Of a stretch of DNA of 6,713 nt, positions 1 to 6,713 are shown piece after piece. The notes beneath the pieces were generated by a model. The model had not been told where the DNA came from. It saw nothing but the letters and a program-made list of their open reading frames with translations, and made no database searches. Origin of the DNA: Bacteroidota bacterium. GTDB taxonomy: Bacteria; Bacteroidota; Bacteroidia; Chitinophagales; Chitinophagaceae. Within the stretch, counting starts at the first letter, position 1; each line of letters starts with the position of its first letter. The DNA is taken from assembly GCA_025361325.1 (NCBI GenBank), contig JANYAL010000349.1, forward strand, positions 1 to 6,713, given 5' to 3'. Both the position numbers and the translations under genes were made by a program.

Positions 1-852
1 CTGGTGCTGTTGCTGGTACTCTTCATCATCAACCGGTTACTGCTAAACAATCTCTGGCAACCCTTCAACAACACCCTGGGCAGGCTTAAAAAATTCAACC
101 TGTCCGGTAATCCTCAACTAAAACTGGAATTCACTACGATAAAGGAATTTGCAGATCTTAATGAAGCAGTGACAATAATGGGTAAACGGGTGAACCAGGA
201 CTACCTGAGGTTAAAGAACTTCACCGAGAATGCCGCACATGAGATGCAAACCCCCCTGGCCATTATCAATTCAAAACTGGATGTGATGATACAGGACGAG
301 ACCCTCAATGAGCACCAACTTAAACACCTGCAGGAAATCTATAATGCACTACACAGGTTATCCAACCTGAACCAATCCTTGTTGCTTCTAACCAGGATCG
401 AGAACAACCAGTTTACGGAAAAGGCAACCATCCGCCTGGATGAACAGGTACGTGAAAAACTGCTCCTCTTTGAAGAAATGATAGAAATCGGGAAACTGCA
501 GATGTCTTTGACGCTAGTACCTGTCGCCATCCTGTCTAACCGGCAACTGGTGGATATTCTCCTCAATAACCTGCTAAACAATGCCATCCGGTATAATATT
601 CAGAACGGTTGCATCAATATTATGCTTTCTAATAATAGCCTGGTCATTGCAAATACCTCCTTTCTTCCGGAACTGGATCACCAAAAAGTGTTTCAGAGAT
701 TCTACCGCCATGCCAACAGCAGGCAAGAAGGAAACGGCCTGGGGCTATCTATTGTTAAACAGATTTGTGATATGGCCGGATATTCCATCAGTTACCAGTT
801 CATAAATGGGTTACAATCTTTCAGCATACATTTTTCAAGTATTGCGCATTAA
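1..852 (+). CDS. Sensor histidine kinase, C-terminal part (5' truncated by window edge)
   Basis: Membrane-bound two-component sensor kinase that autophosphorylates on His and passes the phosphate to a response regulator. The frame is open from base 1, so the true start and the N-terminal sensor region lie to the left. What remains opens with the end of a hydrophobic membrane helix (LLLVLFIINRLLL), then a HAMP-like linker. The dimerisation/phosphoacceptor helix carries FTENAAHEMQTPLA, with the phospho-His codon at 238-240. The HATPase_c domain shows the N-box NNLLNNAIRYN, the F-box VFQRFYR and the G2 loop GNGLGLSIVKQI. The G1 region reads IANTSFLPELD (about 646-678), where relatives often have NTG, and has no DxGxG motif. 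Such kinases usually sit directly after an OmpR-type regulator gene, which would be outside the window. The efflux operon starts 273 bp downstream on the same strand, so it is a plausible target. Family assignment is secure; the signal sensed is unknown. Confidence 0.95.
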   Translation: MVLLLVLFIINRLLLNNLWQPFNNTLGRLKKFNLSGNPQLKLEFTTIKEFADLNEAVTIMGKRVNQDYLRLKNFTENAAHEMQTPLAIINSKLDVMIQDETLNEHQLKHLQEIYNALHRLSNLNQSLLLLTRIENNQFTEKATIRLDEQVREKLLLFEEMIEIGKLQMSLTLVPVAILSNRQLVDILLNNLLNNAIRYNIQNGCINIMLSNNSLVIANTSFLPELDHQKVFQRFYRHANSRQEGNGLGLSIVKQICDMAGYSISYQFINGLQSFSIHFSSIAH

Positions 853-867
853 GCCTGCTGTACCCCG

Positions 868-884
868 CTTAACGCAATCTTAAC
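868..884 (+). promoter_or_regulatory. Direct repeat CTTAAC-N5-CTTAAC, candidate response-regulator box
   Basis: Two identical hexamers (868-873 and 879-884) are spaced 11 bp start to start, about one helical turn. OmpR/PhoB-family regulators typically bind such tandem half-sites as head-to-tail dimers, and the enterobacterial PmrA box (CTTAA-N5-CTTAA type) is closely similar. The site lies 15 bp after the sensor kinase stop and upstream of the efflux operon. The repeat is seen directly; its role as the binding site of the kinase's cognate regulator is inference. Confidence 0.5.
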
Positions 885-896
885 ACACAACTCCAG

Positions 897-925
897 TTTT
901 TCTTCAGAATGTGATTTTATGTTTA
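897..925 (+). promoter_or_regulatory. Weak candidate Bacteroidota-type promoter for the efflux operon
   Basis: TATGTTTA (918-925) matches the Bacteroidota -7 element TAnnTTTG except for its last base. A T-run (TTTT at 897-900, against TTTG) lies 17 bp upstream at the -33 position. It sits just downstream of the CTTAAC direct repeat, a sensible place for an activator. Neither box is perfect and AT-rich DNA gives such matches by chance. If real, the leader before the propeller gene would be roughly 190 nt. Confidence 0.25.
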
Positions 926-963
926 CGCTTCGGTATTTGAAAGAAGAACGGGATCACGAAAAT

Positions 964-1021
964 GGATGACCCCTGGTCGACGAAGGGGATGTCGGATGCG
1001 ACGAGTGATTTTGGGTCTTCC
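964..1021 (+). other. Potential RNA stem structure in the leader of the efflux operon
   Basis: GGATGACCC (964-972) can pair with GGGTCTTCC (1013-1021), 8 of 9 positions. Inside it GTCG-GATG-CGAC (991-1002) forms a small hairpin. A competing stem CCCCT (970-974) / AGGGG (984-988) would enclose the palindrome GTCGAC. No T-run follows, so it is not an intrinsic terminator. It matches no riboswitch class I recognise. The patch is GC-richer than the AT-rich DNA on either side. Pairing is seen in the sequence; any function is speculative. Confidence 0.2.
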
Positions 1022-1125
1022 TGTTATATTTACAAAGTTCTAAAGAGATTATACCCTATTTTTAAAGCCAGAATGAAGCAATCAATCTTTCCTTTTATAA
1101 AAGCCCACATAATAAAAACCTAATC

Positions 1126-2130
1126 ATGAAAAAAGTAATTCCAGTTCTCTTTTTTGCACTTGTTGCAGTATTACATTCCCAGGCCCAGAAGACCGGGATG
1201 CATGTTACCCGTACCTTTCATATTGCGAGCAGCGGCGGATGGGATTATATCGAAGTAGGTCCCGTTCATGACTGGTTATACCTCAGCCATGGCACGCAGG
1301 TGAATGTGATCAATAACAAAACGGGCGATTCCGTAGGAGTCATCGAGAATACCACCGGGGTTCACGGAATCGCATTTGACGTATCGAACAAGAAAGGCTT
1401 TACCAGCAACGGCCGTTTGAACAATGTTACTGTATTCGACATGAATACCAATAAGATACTGGCACAGATTCCTACCGGGCAAAACCCCGATGCCATTTTC
1501 TATGACCCTTTTTCTAAAAGAATAATCACGTGCAACGGACGCAGCAAAAACCTCAGTTTCATCGATCCCTTGCAGAATAAAGTAACAGATAGCGTAGAGG
1601 TGGGTGGTAAACCCGAAACAGCCGTAAGCGACGGCGCCGGTAAAATATTCGTGAACATAGAGGACAAAAATGAGATCGTTGTCATAGATGCAAAAACATT
1701 TAAAGTAACGAATCACTGGAGCATCTCCCCGGCAGAGGGACCAACCGGCCTTGCCTATGACGCTGTGACTAAAAGGCTTTTCGCTGGCTGCGACAAGAAG
1801 CTACTGATCATGAATGCCACCGACGGCAGCATTGTAGATACACCATCTATCGGTGATGGGTGCGACGGTGTGGTCTTTGACCCGGGTTCAAAGAATGTAT
1901 ATACATCGAACGGAGAGGGTACTATAACAGTGATCCATGAGGAAAATGCCGGTAAATTCACTGTTGTGGAAAATATCGTCACCAAAAGAGGGGCAAGAAC
2001 CATTGCCATCGATAAAACTACACATAACCTTTACCTGCCCACGGCAGATTTTGAAGCAGCCGACCCCAACGTAAAGGGAAGGCCTAAAATGAAACCGGGA
2101 ACCTTCCAGGTGCTGGAAGTTGGAAAATGA
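1126..2130 (+). CDS. Secreted YncE/YVTN-type beta-propeller protein
   Basis: A 334-residue periplasmic or exported protein built from beta-propeller repeats. Residues 1-20 form a Sec signal peptide (MKK, hydrophobic core, cleavage probably after SQA before Gln21). About seven repeats of roughly 40 residues follow, each with a short hydrophobic strand, a Asp/Gly turn and a strand ending near Asn/Ser; examples are GIAFDVSNKKGFTSN (about 81-95), DAIFYDPFSKRIITCN (122-137), TGLAYDAVTKRLFAGC (207-222) and DGVVFDPGSKNVYTSN (247-262). The count suggests a seven-bladed propeller of the YncE family. There are three cysteines (136, 222, 246) and no obvious catalytic motif or haem-binding CxxCH. The start is fixed by the signal peptide; the upstream DNA is A-rich with no Shine-Dalgarno sequence, as usual in Bacteroidota. 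It is the first gene of the apparent efflux operon, 32 bp before the TolC gene. Fold assignment is strong. Its function is unknown; a periplasmic binding or scaffold role for the pump is inference. Confidence 0.9.
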   Translation: MKKVIPVLFFALVAVLHSQAQKTGMHVTRTFHIASSGGWDYIEVGPVHDWLYLSHGTQVNVINNKTGDSVGVIENTTGVHGIAFDVSNKKGFTSNGRLNNVTVFDMNTNKILAQIPTGQNPDAIFYDPFSKRIITCNGRSKNLSFIDPLQNKVTDSVEVGGKPETAVSDGAGKIFVNIEDKNEIVVIDAKTFKVTNHWSISPAEGPTGLAYDAVTKRLFAGCDKKLLIMNATDGSIVDTPSIGDGCDGVVFDPGSKNVYTSNGEGTITVIHEENAGKFTVVENIVTKRGARTIAIDKTTHNLYLPTADFEAADPNVKGRPKMKPGTFQVLEVGK

Positions 2131-2162
2131 TATAAAATCTGACCGGGCAAAAGAACGTTGGC

Positions 2163-3398
2163 ATGAGAACCCGATTGACCCTGATCTTATTACTTACAGT
2201 TAATGGTGCATTGTTTGCACAGAAGGACCGGCTAAACTATTTCCTGTCACTGGCAAAGACCAGCAGCCCGTTATTATATGATCTCAGGAACCAGATCGCA
2301 TCGGGCAGGTACGACAGCCTGCTGATCAGGGCAGCCTATAAACCACAGGTGAGCGGCAGCAGTACCAATTCCTTCTCTCCTGTAATCGGTGGATGGGGGT
2401 ATGATGCCGTGCTGACGAACAAAGCCAATTTTAATGCGCTCCTGGGCGTCAATAAACAATTGTTGAACACCAACGTGGTGAACGCACAGTTCCAGACTAT
2501 TTCCCTTCAGAACCAGTCGCTCGACAATACCGCCCGGATCACGGAACAAGATATCACCAGGGCAGTCAGCGCACAATATATTACAGCCTATGGCGACCAG
2601 CTTCAGCTCAAATTCATCAATGAGATAAAAACCCTGCTTTCCGGCGAAGAAGTCATCCTTAAAGAACTTACCCGAAAAAATGTTTACAAACAAGTTGACT
2701 ACCTAACATTCCTGGTGACCCTCCAACAACAGGACCTGCTCCTGAAACAACAGGAGATCCAGTACAGGTATGATTACGCCGGATTGGCCTATCTCTGCGG
2801 AATTAATGATACAGCAAGGACCGAACTGAAAGCACCCGATCTGCCCACTTTACCTATTCCAGACACATACCATTCTATGTTCTTTAAACAGTTTGAGCTG
2901 GACAGTCTGAAACTCAGGAACAGCAGGACTTTGGTGGACATGAGCTATAAACCGAAGATCAACCTGTATGCCAATGCAGGTTATATGAGCAGTTTCATCC
3001 TGGATCCTTACAAAAACTTTGGCACCAGTTTTGGCATCAGTGCCGTTATCCCTATCTATGATGGTAAACAAAAAAACCTGCAATACAACAAGATCGCTAT
3101 AGCGGAAAGGACCAGGCAGAACAATCGTGCCTTTTTCAGCAACCAGTATAACCAGCAGCTAAACCAACTCCAACAGCAGTTGGGTGCCACCGAAGCACTC
3201 ATCGAAAATATCCGGGGGCAGTTAAAATACACCCAGAGCCTGATTGAAGTGAACGGGAAACTGCTGGAAGTGGGGGAAGCCAGGGTAACCGATTATATCC
3301 TGGCACTCAACAACTATATTCAGGTGAAGAACCTCATAACGCAGAACCTGATCACAAGGCTGCAGATCATAAACCAGCTCAATTACTGGAACCGATAA
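2163..3398 (+). CDS. TolC-family outer-membrane efflux channel
   Basis: A 411-residue outer-membrane factor, expected to form a trimeric channel that carries substrate from the pump across the outer membrane. Residues 1-19 are a signal peptide (LILLLTVNGALFA, then Gln20). The mature protein shows the twofold internal repeat of the family: the strand-starting motif YKPQ (59-62) recurs as YKPK (262-265), each followed by short aromatic/glycine beta segments, with FGISAVIPIYDGKQKN (289-304 region) as the typical entry into the second helical pair. Long Gln- and Leu-rich helices lie between and after these (about 105-215 and 305-410). The C-terminal helix with VTDYILALNNYIQVKN and a final NYW is typical of the family. 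It is slightly short compared with E. coli TolC, but normal for Bacteroidota members. The adaptor gene starts 10 bp later. No lipobox Cys was found, so it is not a lipid-anchored OprM type. Confidence 0.93.
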   Translation: MRTRLTLILLLTVNGALFAQKDRLNYFLSLAKTSSPLLYDLRNQIASGRYDSLLIRAAYKPQVSGSSTNSFSPVIGGWGYDAVLTNKANFNALLGVNKQLLNTNVVNAQFQTISLQNQSLDNTARITEQDITRAVSAQYITAYGDQLQLKFINEIKTLLSGEEVILKELTRKNVYKQVDYLTFLVTLQQQDLLLKQQEIQYRYDYAGLAYLCGINDTARTELKAPDLPTLPIPDTYHSMFFKQFELDSLKLRNSRTLVDMSYKPKINLYANAGYMSSFILDPYKNFGTSFGISAVIPIYDGKQKNLQYNKIAIAERTRQNNRAFFSNQYNQQLNQLQQQLGATEALIENIRGQLKYTQSLIEVNGKLLEVGEARVTDYILALNNYIQVKNLITQNLITRLQIINQLNYWNR

Positions 3399-3408
3399 AC
3401 CGACCGCC

Positions 3409-4326
3409 ATGAAAAAAAGTTTCCCTTATTTTATACTACTCACTATGCTGGGATCCTGCAGGAACGGTGAGTCTAAAACTAACGAAGAGCCGGCCAACGT
3501 AAGCACACCGGTGACCGTAACAACGATCAGCAATGAAACCATGGAGGAATATGTGGAGTTGAATGCCACTTCTTCCTTCCTGCAAAAATGGATTGTACGG
3601 GCCAATGCAACAGGATACCTGCAATCGGCCTATGTGGAACTGAATAAATCAGTTAGCAGCGGACAAACACTATATACCGTAAAAACTAAGGAGGCCCATA
3701 GTATCGGTAACAGCATATCCATCCTGGACTCCACATTCCGGTTCACCGGGGTAAATACCATCCGGGCAAATGGCTCGGGCTTCATCTCACAGGTCAATCA
3801 TCAGAACGGTGATTATGTACAGGATGGAGACCAGCTGGCCGTGATCACAGATACCAAAAGCTTTGTGTTCCTCATGGACATGCCTTATGAACTCAGGCCC
3901 TTTGTATCAGGCAAGCATTCCCTCGAGATGCTCTTGCCCGACGGGGAGAAATTAACGGGACAGATCAGCGGAAATATGCCTACAATGGATGCCGGCTCGC
4001 AGACACAGGGCATTATACTAAAAGTGAATGCCAGCCATGCACTTCCCGAGAACCTGATCGCAAAAGTGAAAGTGGTGAAGACCTCCAGGGCCAGTGCCTC
4101 TTCGCTTCCCAAACCGGCCGTCCTCACCAACGAAACACAATCGGAATTCTGGGTCATGAAGATGTTCAACGATTCCATGGCTGCGAAGGTGATCGTAAAA
4201 AAAGGGATAGAGATTCCGGACCGGGTAGAGATCCTCTCCCCCGTTTTCTCCGCAACTGATAAAATACTGGTAACGGGTAATTACGGCCTGGGCGATACGG
4301 CAAAAGTTCAAATCATGAAACAATAG
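3409..4326 (+). CDS. RND efflux periplasmic adaptor lipoprotein (HlyD/AcrA type), lacking a long hairpin
   Basis: A 305-residue membrane-fusion protein expected to couple the inner-membrane pump to the TolC-type channel. Residues 1-17 form a lipoprotein signal with lipobox LGSC (Cys17), so the mature protein should be lipid-anchored. The two half-lipoyl motifs are clear: RANATGYLQSAYVELNKSV and following (64-96) and TIRANGSGFISQVNHQNGDYV and following (about 117-149). Between them are only about 20 residues (97-116), where AcrA-type adaptors carry a long alpha-helical hairpin. A beta-barrel domain follows (about 151-225, including LLPDGEKLTGQISG), then a membrane-proximal domain ending in DKILVTGNYGLGDTAKV. 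There are no His- or Met-rich metal-binding stretches such as CusB N-termini carry. The pump gene begins 1 bp after the stop, which indicates translational coupling. Family is confident; the functional effect of the missing hairpin is inference. Confidence 0.92.
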   Translation: MKKSFPYFILLTMLGSCRNGESKTNEEPANVSTPVTVTTISNETMEEYVELNATSSFLQKWIVRANATGYLQSAYVELNKSVSSGQTLYTVKTKEAHSIGNSISILDSTFRFTGVNTIRANGSGFISQVNHQNGDYVQDGDQLAVITDTKSFVFLMDMPYELRPFVSGKHSLEMLLPDGEKLTGQISGNMPTMDAGSQTQGIILKVNASHALPENLIAKVKVVKTSRASASSLPKPAVLTNETQSEFWVMKMFNDSMAAKVIVKKGIEIPDRVEILSPVFSATDKILVTGNYGLGDTAKVQIMKQ

Positions 4327-4327
4327 G

Positions 4328-6713
4328 ATGAAATTACATTTCTTCCATACCCATAAGAACCCGCTTACAGTAGTATTGGTCCTGATCCTGGCAGGAGGTG
4401 TGTTTGCTTATTCTAAGCTCCAGTCATCCTTATTTCCTGAAATCACATTCCCCAAGATAAAGATCATTGCAGATGGCGGTCTTCAGCCCGTGAACAAAAT
4501 GATGGTGAATGTAACCAAGCCCCTGGAGAATGCCATCAAGCAGATCCCCGACCTTAAAACGATACGCAGCACCACCAGCCGGGGCAGTTGTGAGATCTCT
4601 GCTTTCATCGATTGGAAGGCCGATATCGACCTCAGCCAGCAGCGCATCGAAGCCAAGATCAGCGAAATCCGCAATACCCTCCCACCCGACCTTTCTATCA
4701 CCGTGGAAAAGATGAACCCATCTATCCTGCCGGTGATGGGCTATACCCTGGAAAGCCATGACCGATCACCCATCGCATTGAAACAGCTTGCTGTGTATAC
4801 CATCAAACCCTTTCTCTCCCAGGTGGATGGGGTATCGGAAGTGCGTATTATCGGTGGCAAAACAAAAGAATACTGGCTGCTTCTGAATATTCAGAAAATG
4901 AGTTCCCTCGGCCTCACCCCCGACGCCATAACCACGGCGCTGAATGCCACTAACTTTATCAGGAGCAACGGCTTCATGTCGGATTACCGCTATCTCTATC
5001 TCACTGTAACGGATGCATCTGTACATTCTAAAGACGACCTGCAGCATATTGTGATCAGCAATAACGGCAAAAGGATCATCTACCTGGCTGATGTGGCCGA
5101 TGTGGAGATCCGGGAAGGGGTGGAATATACCAAGATCAATGCCAATGGCCACGAAGGTATCCTCGTTGCTATCATCAAACAACCCAATACCAATGTGGTA
5201 GCCCTTTCTGATGACATGGAGGCAAAGATCGAGGAACTGAAAAAGATCCTTCCGCACGATGTCAGCATCAAGCCTTATTATATCCAGTCCGACTTTGTAA
5301 AGGGTTCCATCAAAAGTGTGAATGACAGTCTGTGGATGGGACTCTTGCTTGCCATTTTCGTAGCCATCATTTTCCTGCGCTCCTTCAAGGCCAGTGCTAC
5401 TATACTGATCATCATACCGGTAACACTGGCCCTTACCCTCATAGCGCTGTATGCCCTGGGATACACTTTCAACATCATGACCCTGGGTGCTATTGCAGCA
5501 GCTATCGGTCTTATCATAGACGATGCTATCGTGGTGGTGGAACAGATACACCGTACCCAGGAAGAACATCCAAAAGAATATTCCACCAACGTGGTGAAGC
5601 AGGCCATACGATACCTCTTCCCTGCCATGGTAGGATCTTCCATGAGTACGATCGTGATCTTTCTTCCCTTTGTGCTCATGAGCGGGGTGGCCGGTGCCTA
5701 TTTCAAAGTGATGACCAATACGATGATCATCACCCTGGTCTGTTCGTTCTTTGTGACCTGGCTCCTCCTGCCGGTCACCTACGTATTGCTCACCAGCAAA
5801 CGAAAGGAGGCGCTGAAAAAATTCTCCAGGAAGAAGGACATCAGCCACATCAAAAACCAGGCCTGGGTATCTTTCTTCATCCGCAGGCCATGGTTCAGTT
5901 ACCTGGTCATTGCCGCACTGGCATTCCTGATCTGGTTCATACTGCCCAAACTGCAAACTGGTTTCCTGCCCGACATTGATGAAGGCAGTATCGTACTGGA
6001 TTACAACTCCCCGCCAGGCACTTCACTCGAGGAGACAGACCGTATGCTCATTGAAGTGGAGAAACTGATAGCAACCACGCCGGAAGTGGAGGCATACAGC
6101 CGCAGGACCGGCACCCAGATGGGATTCTTCATCACAGAACCTAACCGGGGCGATTACCTGATACAGCTCAGAAAAAACCGGAAGAAGAACACCGAAGAGG
6201 TCATCAATGATATACGAAAGAAGATAGAATCCACGCAGCCGGCCCTGCGGATAGACTTTGGACAGGTGATCGGTGACATGCTCGGCGACCTGATGAGTTC
6301 CGTGCAACCGGTGGAAGTTAAGATCTTCGGGGATGACCCCCTAAAACTGCAGGAACTGGCAAAGCAGGCAGGTTTATTGATCAGCGATATAAAAGGAACC
6401 GCGGATGTGTTCAACGGCATCGTCATTGCCGGACCGTCTGTAAGTATAGAACCGGATTATACCAGGCTGGCCCAGTTTGGCATTACCCCCACGAACCTGC
6501 AGTACCAGCTTCAGAATGCTTCGCAGGGCAACGTAGTGGGTACTGTATTTGAAAATGAACAGGTGAACAATATACGCATGATCTACCATGGCAGCAGGCA
6601 GCAGGGTGTCAGCGACCTGGGCAGGCAGGAAATCTTTCTGCCCAATGGAAAATTGAAGTCCATCACGGAACTGGCCAATATCAAATTGAATGGCGGGGAT
6701 GCCGAAATAGAAA
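4328..6713 (+). CDS. RND efflux pump, inner-membrane permease (3' truncated by window edge)
   Basis: Proton-driven RND transporter of the ACR_tran family. The frame is open from ATG 4328 to the window end: 795 complete codons plus one base, of about 1,000-1,050 usual for the family. TM1 is at about 11-30, the first porter loop about 31-333, TM2-TM6 about 334-488, TM7 about 521-540, and the second porter loop runs off the edge, so TM8-TM12 are missing. TM4 contains GLIIDDAIVVVEQIHR with Asp398-Asp399, the proton-relay pair known from AcrB-type pumps. The second loop begins FLPDIDEGSIVLDYNSPPGT (546-565) and later has VEVKIFGDDPLKL, both much like CzcA/CusA heavy-metal pumps. The class is therefore ambiguous, and no substrate can be named. 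No frameshift or stop was found in a codon-by-codon reading. The start is supported by a short basic N-terminus leading straight into TM1; the gap to the adaptor stop is 1 bp. Confidence 0.95.
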   Translation, partial: MKLHFFHTHKNPLTVVLVLILAGGVFAYSKLQSSLFPEITFPKIKIIADGGLQPVNKMMVNVTKPLENAIKQIPDLKTIRSTTSRGSCEISAFIDWKADIDLSQQRIEAKISEIRNTLPPDLSITVEKMNPSILPVMGYTLESHDRSPIALKQLAVYTIKPFLSQVDGVSEVRIIGGKTKEYWLLLNIQKMSSLGLTPDAITTALNATNFIRSNGFMSDYRYLYLTVTDASVHSKDDLQHIVISNNGKRIIYLADVADVEIREGVEYTKINANGHEGILVAIIKQPNTNVVALSDDMEAKIEELKKILPHDVSIKPYYIQSDFVKGSIKSVNDSLWMGLLLAIFVAIIFLRSFKASATILIIIPVTLALTLIALYALGYTFNIMTLGAIAAAIGLIIDDAIVVVEQIHRTQEEHPKEYSTNVVKQAIRYLFPAMVGSSMSTIVIFLPFVLMSGVAGAYFKVMTNTMIITLVCSFFVTWLLLPVTYVLLTSKRKEALKKFSRKKDISHIKNQAWVSFFIRRPWFSYLVIAALAFLIWFILPKLQTGFLPDIDEGSIVLDYNSPPGTSLEETDRMLIEVEKLIATTPEVEAYSRRTGTQMGFFITEPNRGDYLIQLRKNRKKNTEEVINDIRKKIESTQPALRIDFGQVIGDMLGDLMSSVQPVEVKIFGDDPLKLQELAKQAGLLISDIKGTADVFNGIVIAGPSVSIEPDYTRLAQFGITPTNLQYQLQNASQGNVVGTVFENEQVNNIRMIYHGSRQQGVSDLGRQEIFLPNGKLKSITELANIKLNGGDAEIE

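Noticed and set aside
970..988. CCCCT...AGGGG stem considered as an intrinsic terminator for the kinase gene.
   Set aside because: The stem is only 5 bp with a 9-nt loop and no T-run follows; it lies more than 110 bp past the kinase stop.
1010..1032. TTTG (1010-1013) and TATATTTA (1025-1032) as a Bacteroidota promoter.
   Set aside because: The spacer is only 11 bp, well below the usual of about 19 bp between -33 and -7 elements.
962..1123. Open frame of 53 codons from ATG 962 to TAA 1121-1123, ending just before the propeller start.
   Set aside because: The predicted peptide shows no recognisable motif or signal, there is no ribosome-binding context, and part of it overlaps the foldable leader patch. 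Its length is within chance expectation.
4766..5956. Long 396-codon open frame on the minus strand.
   Set aside because: It lies wholly antisense to the RND permease, and its His/Gly/Asp-rich product looks like the complement of a membrane-protein gene, with no recognisable domain.
5332..5979. 215-codon + strand open frame inside the permease gene.
   Set aside because: It is an alternative frame of the permease coding sequence; the product is a His/Gly/Cys-rich composition artefact, while the permease frame carries the RND motifs continuously.
3409..6713. Assigning the system as a copper/silver or cobalt-zinc-cadmium exporter (Cus/Czc).
   Set aside because: The porter domain looks HME-like, but there are no visible metal-binding His/Met clusters, no metal-related neighbour genes, and TM4 carries an AcrB-like Asp-Asp pair. 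The evidence is too weak to name a substrate.

Overview
The window looks like chromosomal DNA of a Bacteroidota bacterium, probably of the Chitinophaga/Sphingobacteria type. The reasons are moderate GC, start codons preceded by A-rich DNA instead of Shine-Dalgarno sequences, Sec signal peptides ending just before Gln, and a Bacteroidota-style sensor kinase H-box (AAHEMQTP). This is inference from style; no marker gene is present.

All five genes lie on the + strand. Bases 1-852 hold the C-terminal part of a sensor histidine kinase, cut by the left edge. A 273-bp intergenic region (853-1125) follows. It carries a perfect direct repeat, CTTAAC-N5-CTTAAC (868-884), a weak Bacteroidota-type promoter candidate (about 897-925), and a patch able to fold into RNA stems (964-1021). 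Then come four closely spaced genes: a secreted seven-repeat YncE/YVTN-type beta-propeller (1126-2130), a TolC-family outer-membrane channel (2163-3398), a lipoprotein HlyD/AcrA-type adaptor (3409-4326), and an RND inner-membrane pump (4328 to the right edge, still open). Gaps of 32, 10 and 1 bp suggest one operon.

Together the last three genes encode a complete tripartite efflux pump (outer-membrane channel, periplasmic adaptor, proton-driven pump). The propeller is an unusual first gene. The likely logic is that the kinase and an unseen response regulator, probably encoded just left of the window, control the pump operon through the direct repeat. The substrate cannot be read from the sequence. 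The pump's porter domain resembles the heavy-metal (CzcA/CusA) class, while its TM4 carries the Asp-Asp pair typical of drug exporters.

The points most worth a second look are the response-regulator-like direct repeat, an adaptor with almost no alpha-helical hairpin between its two half-lipoyl motifs, and the propeller at the head of the pump operon. No RNA genes, mobile elements, CRISPR arrays or convincing terminators were seen.
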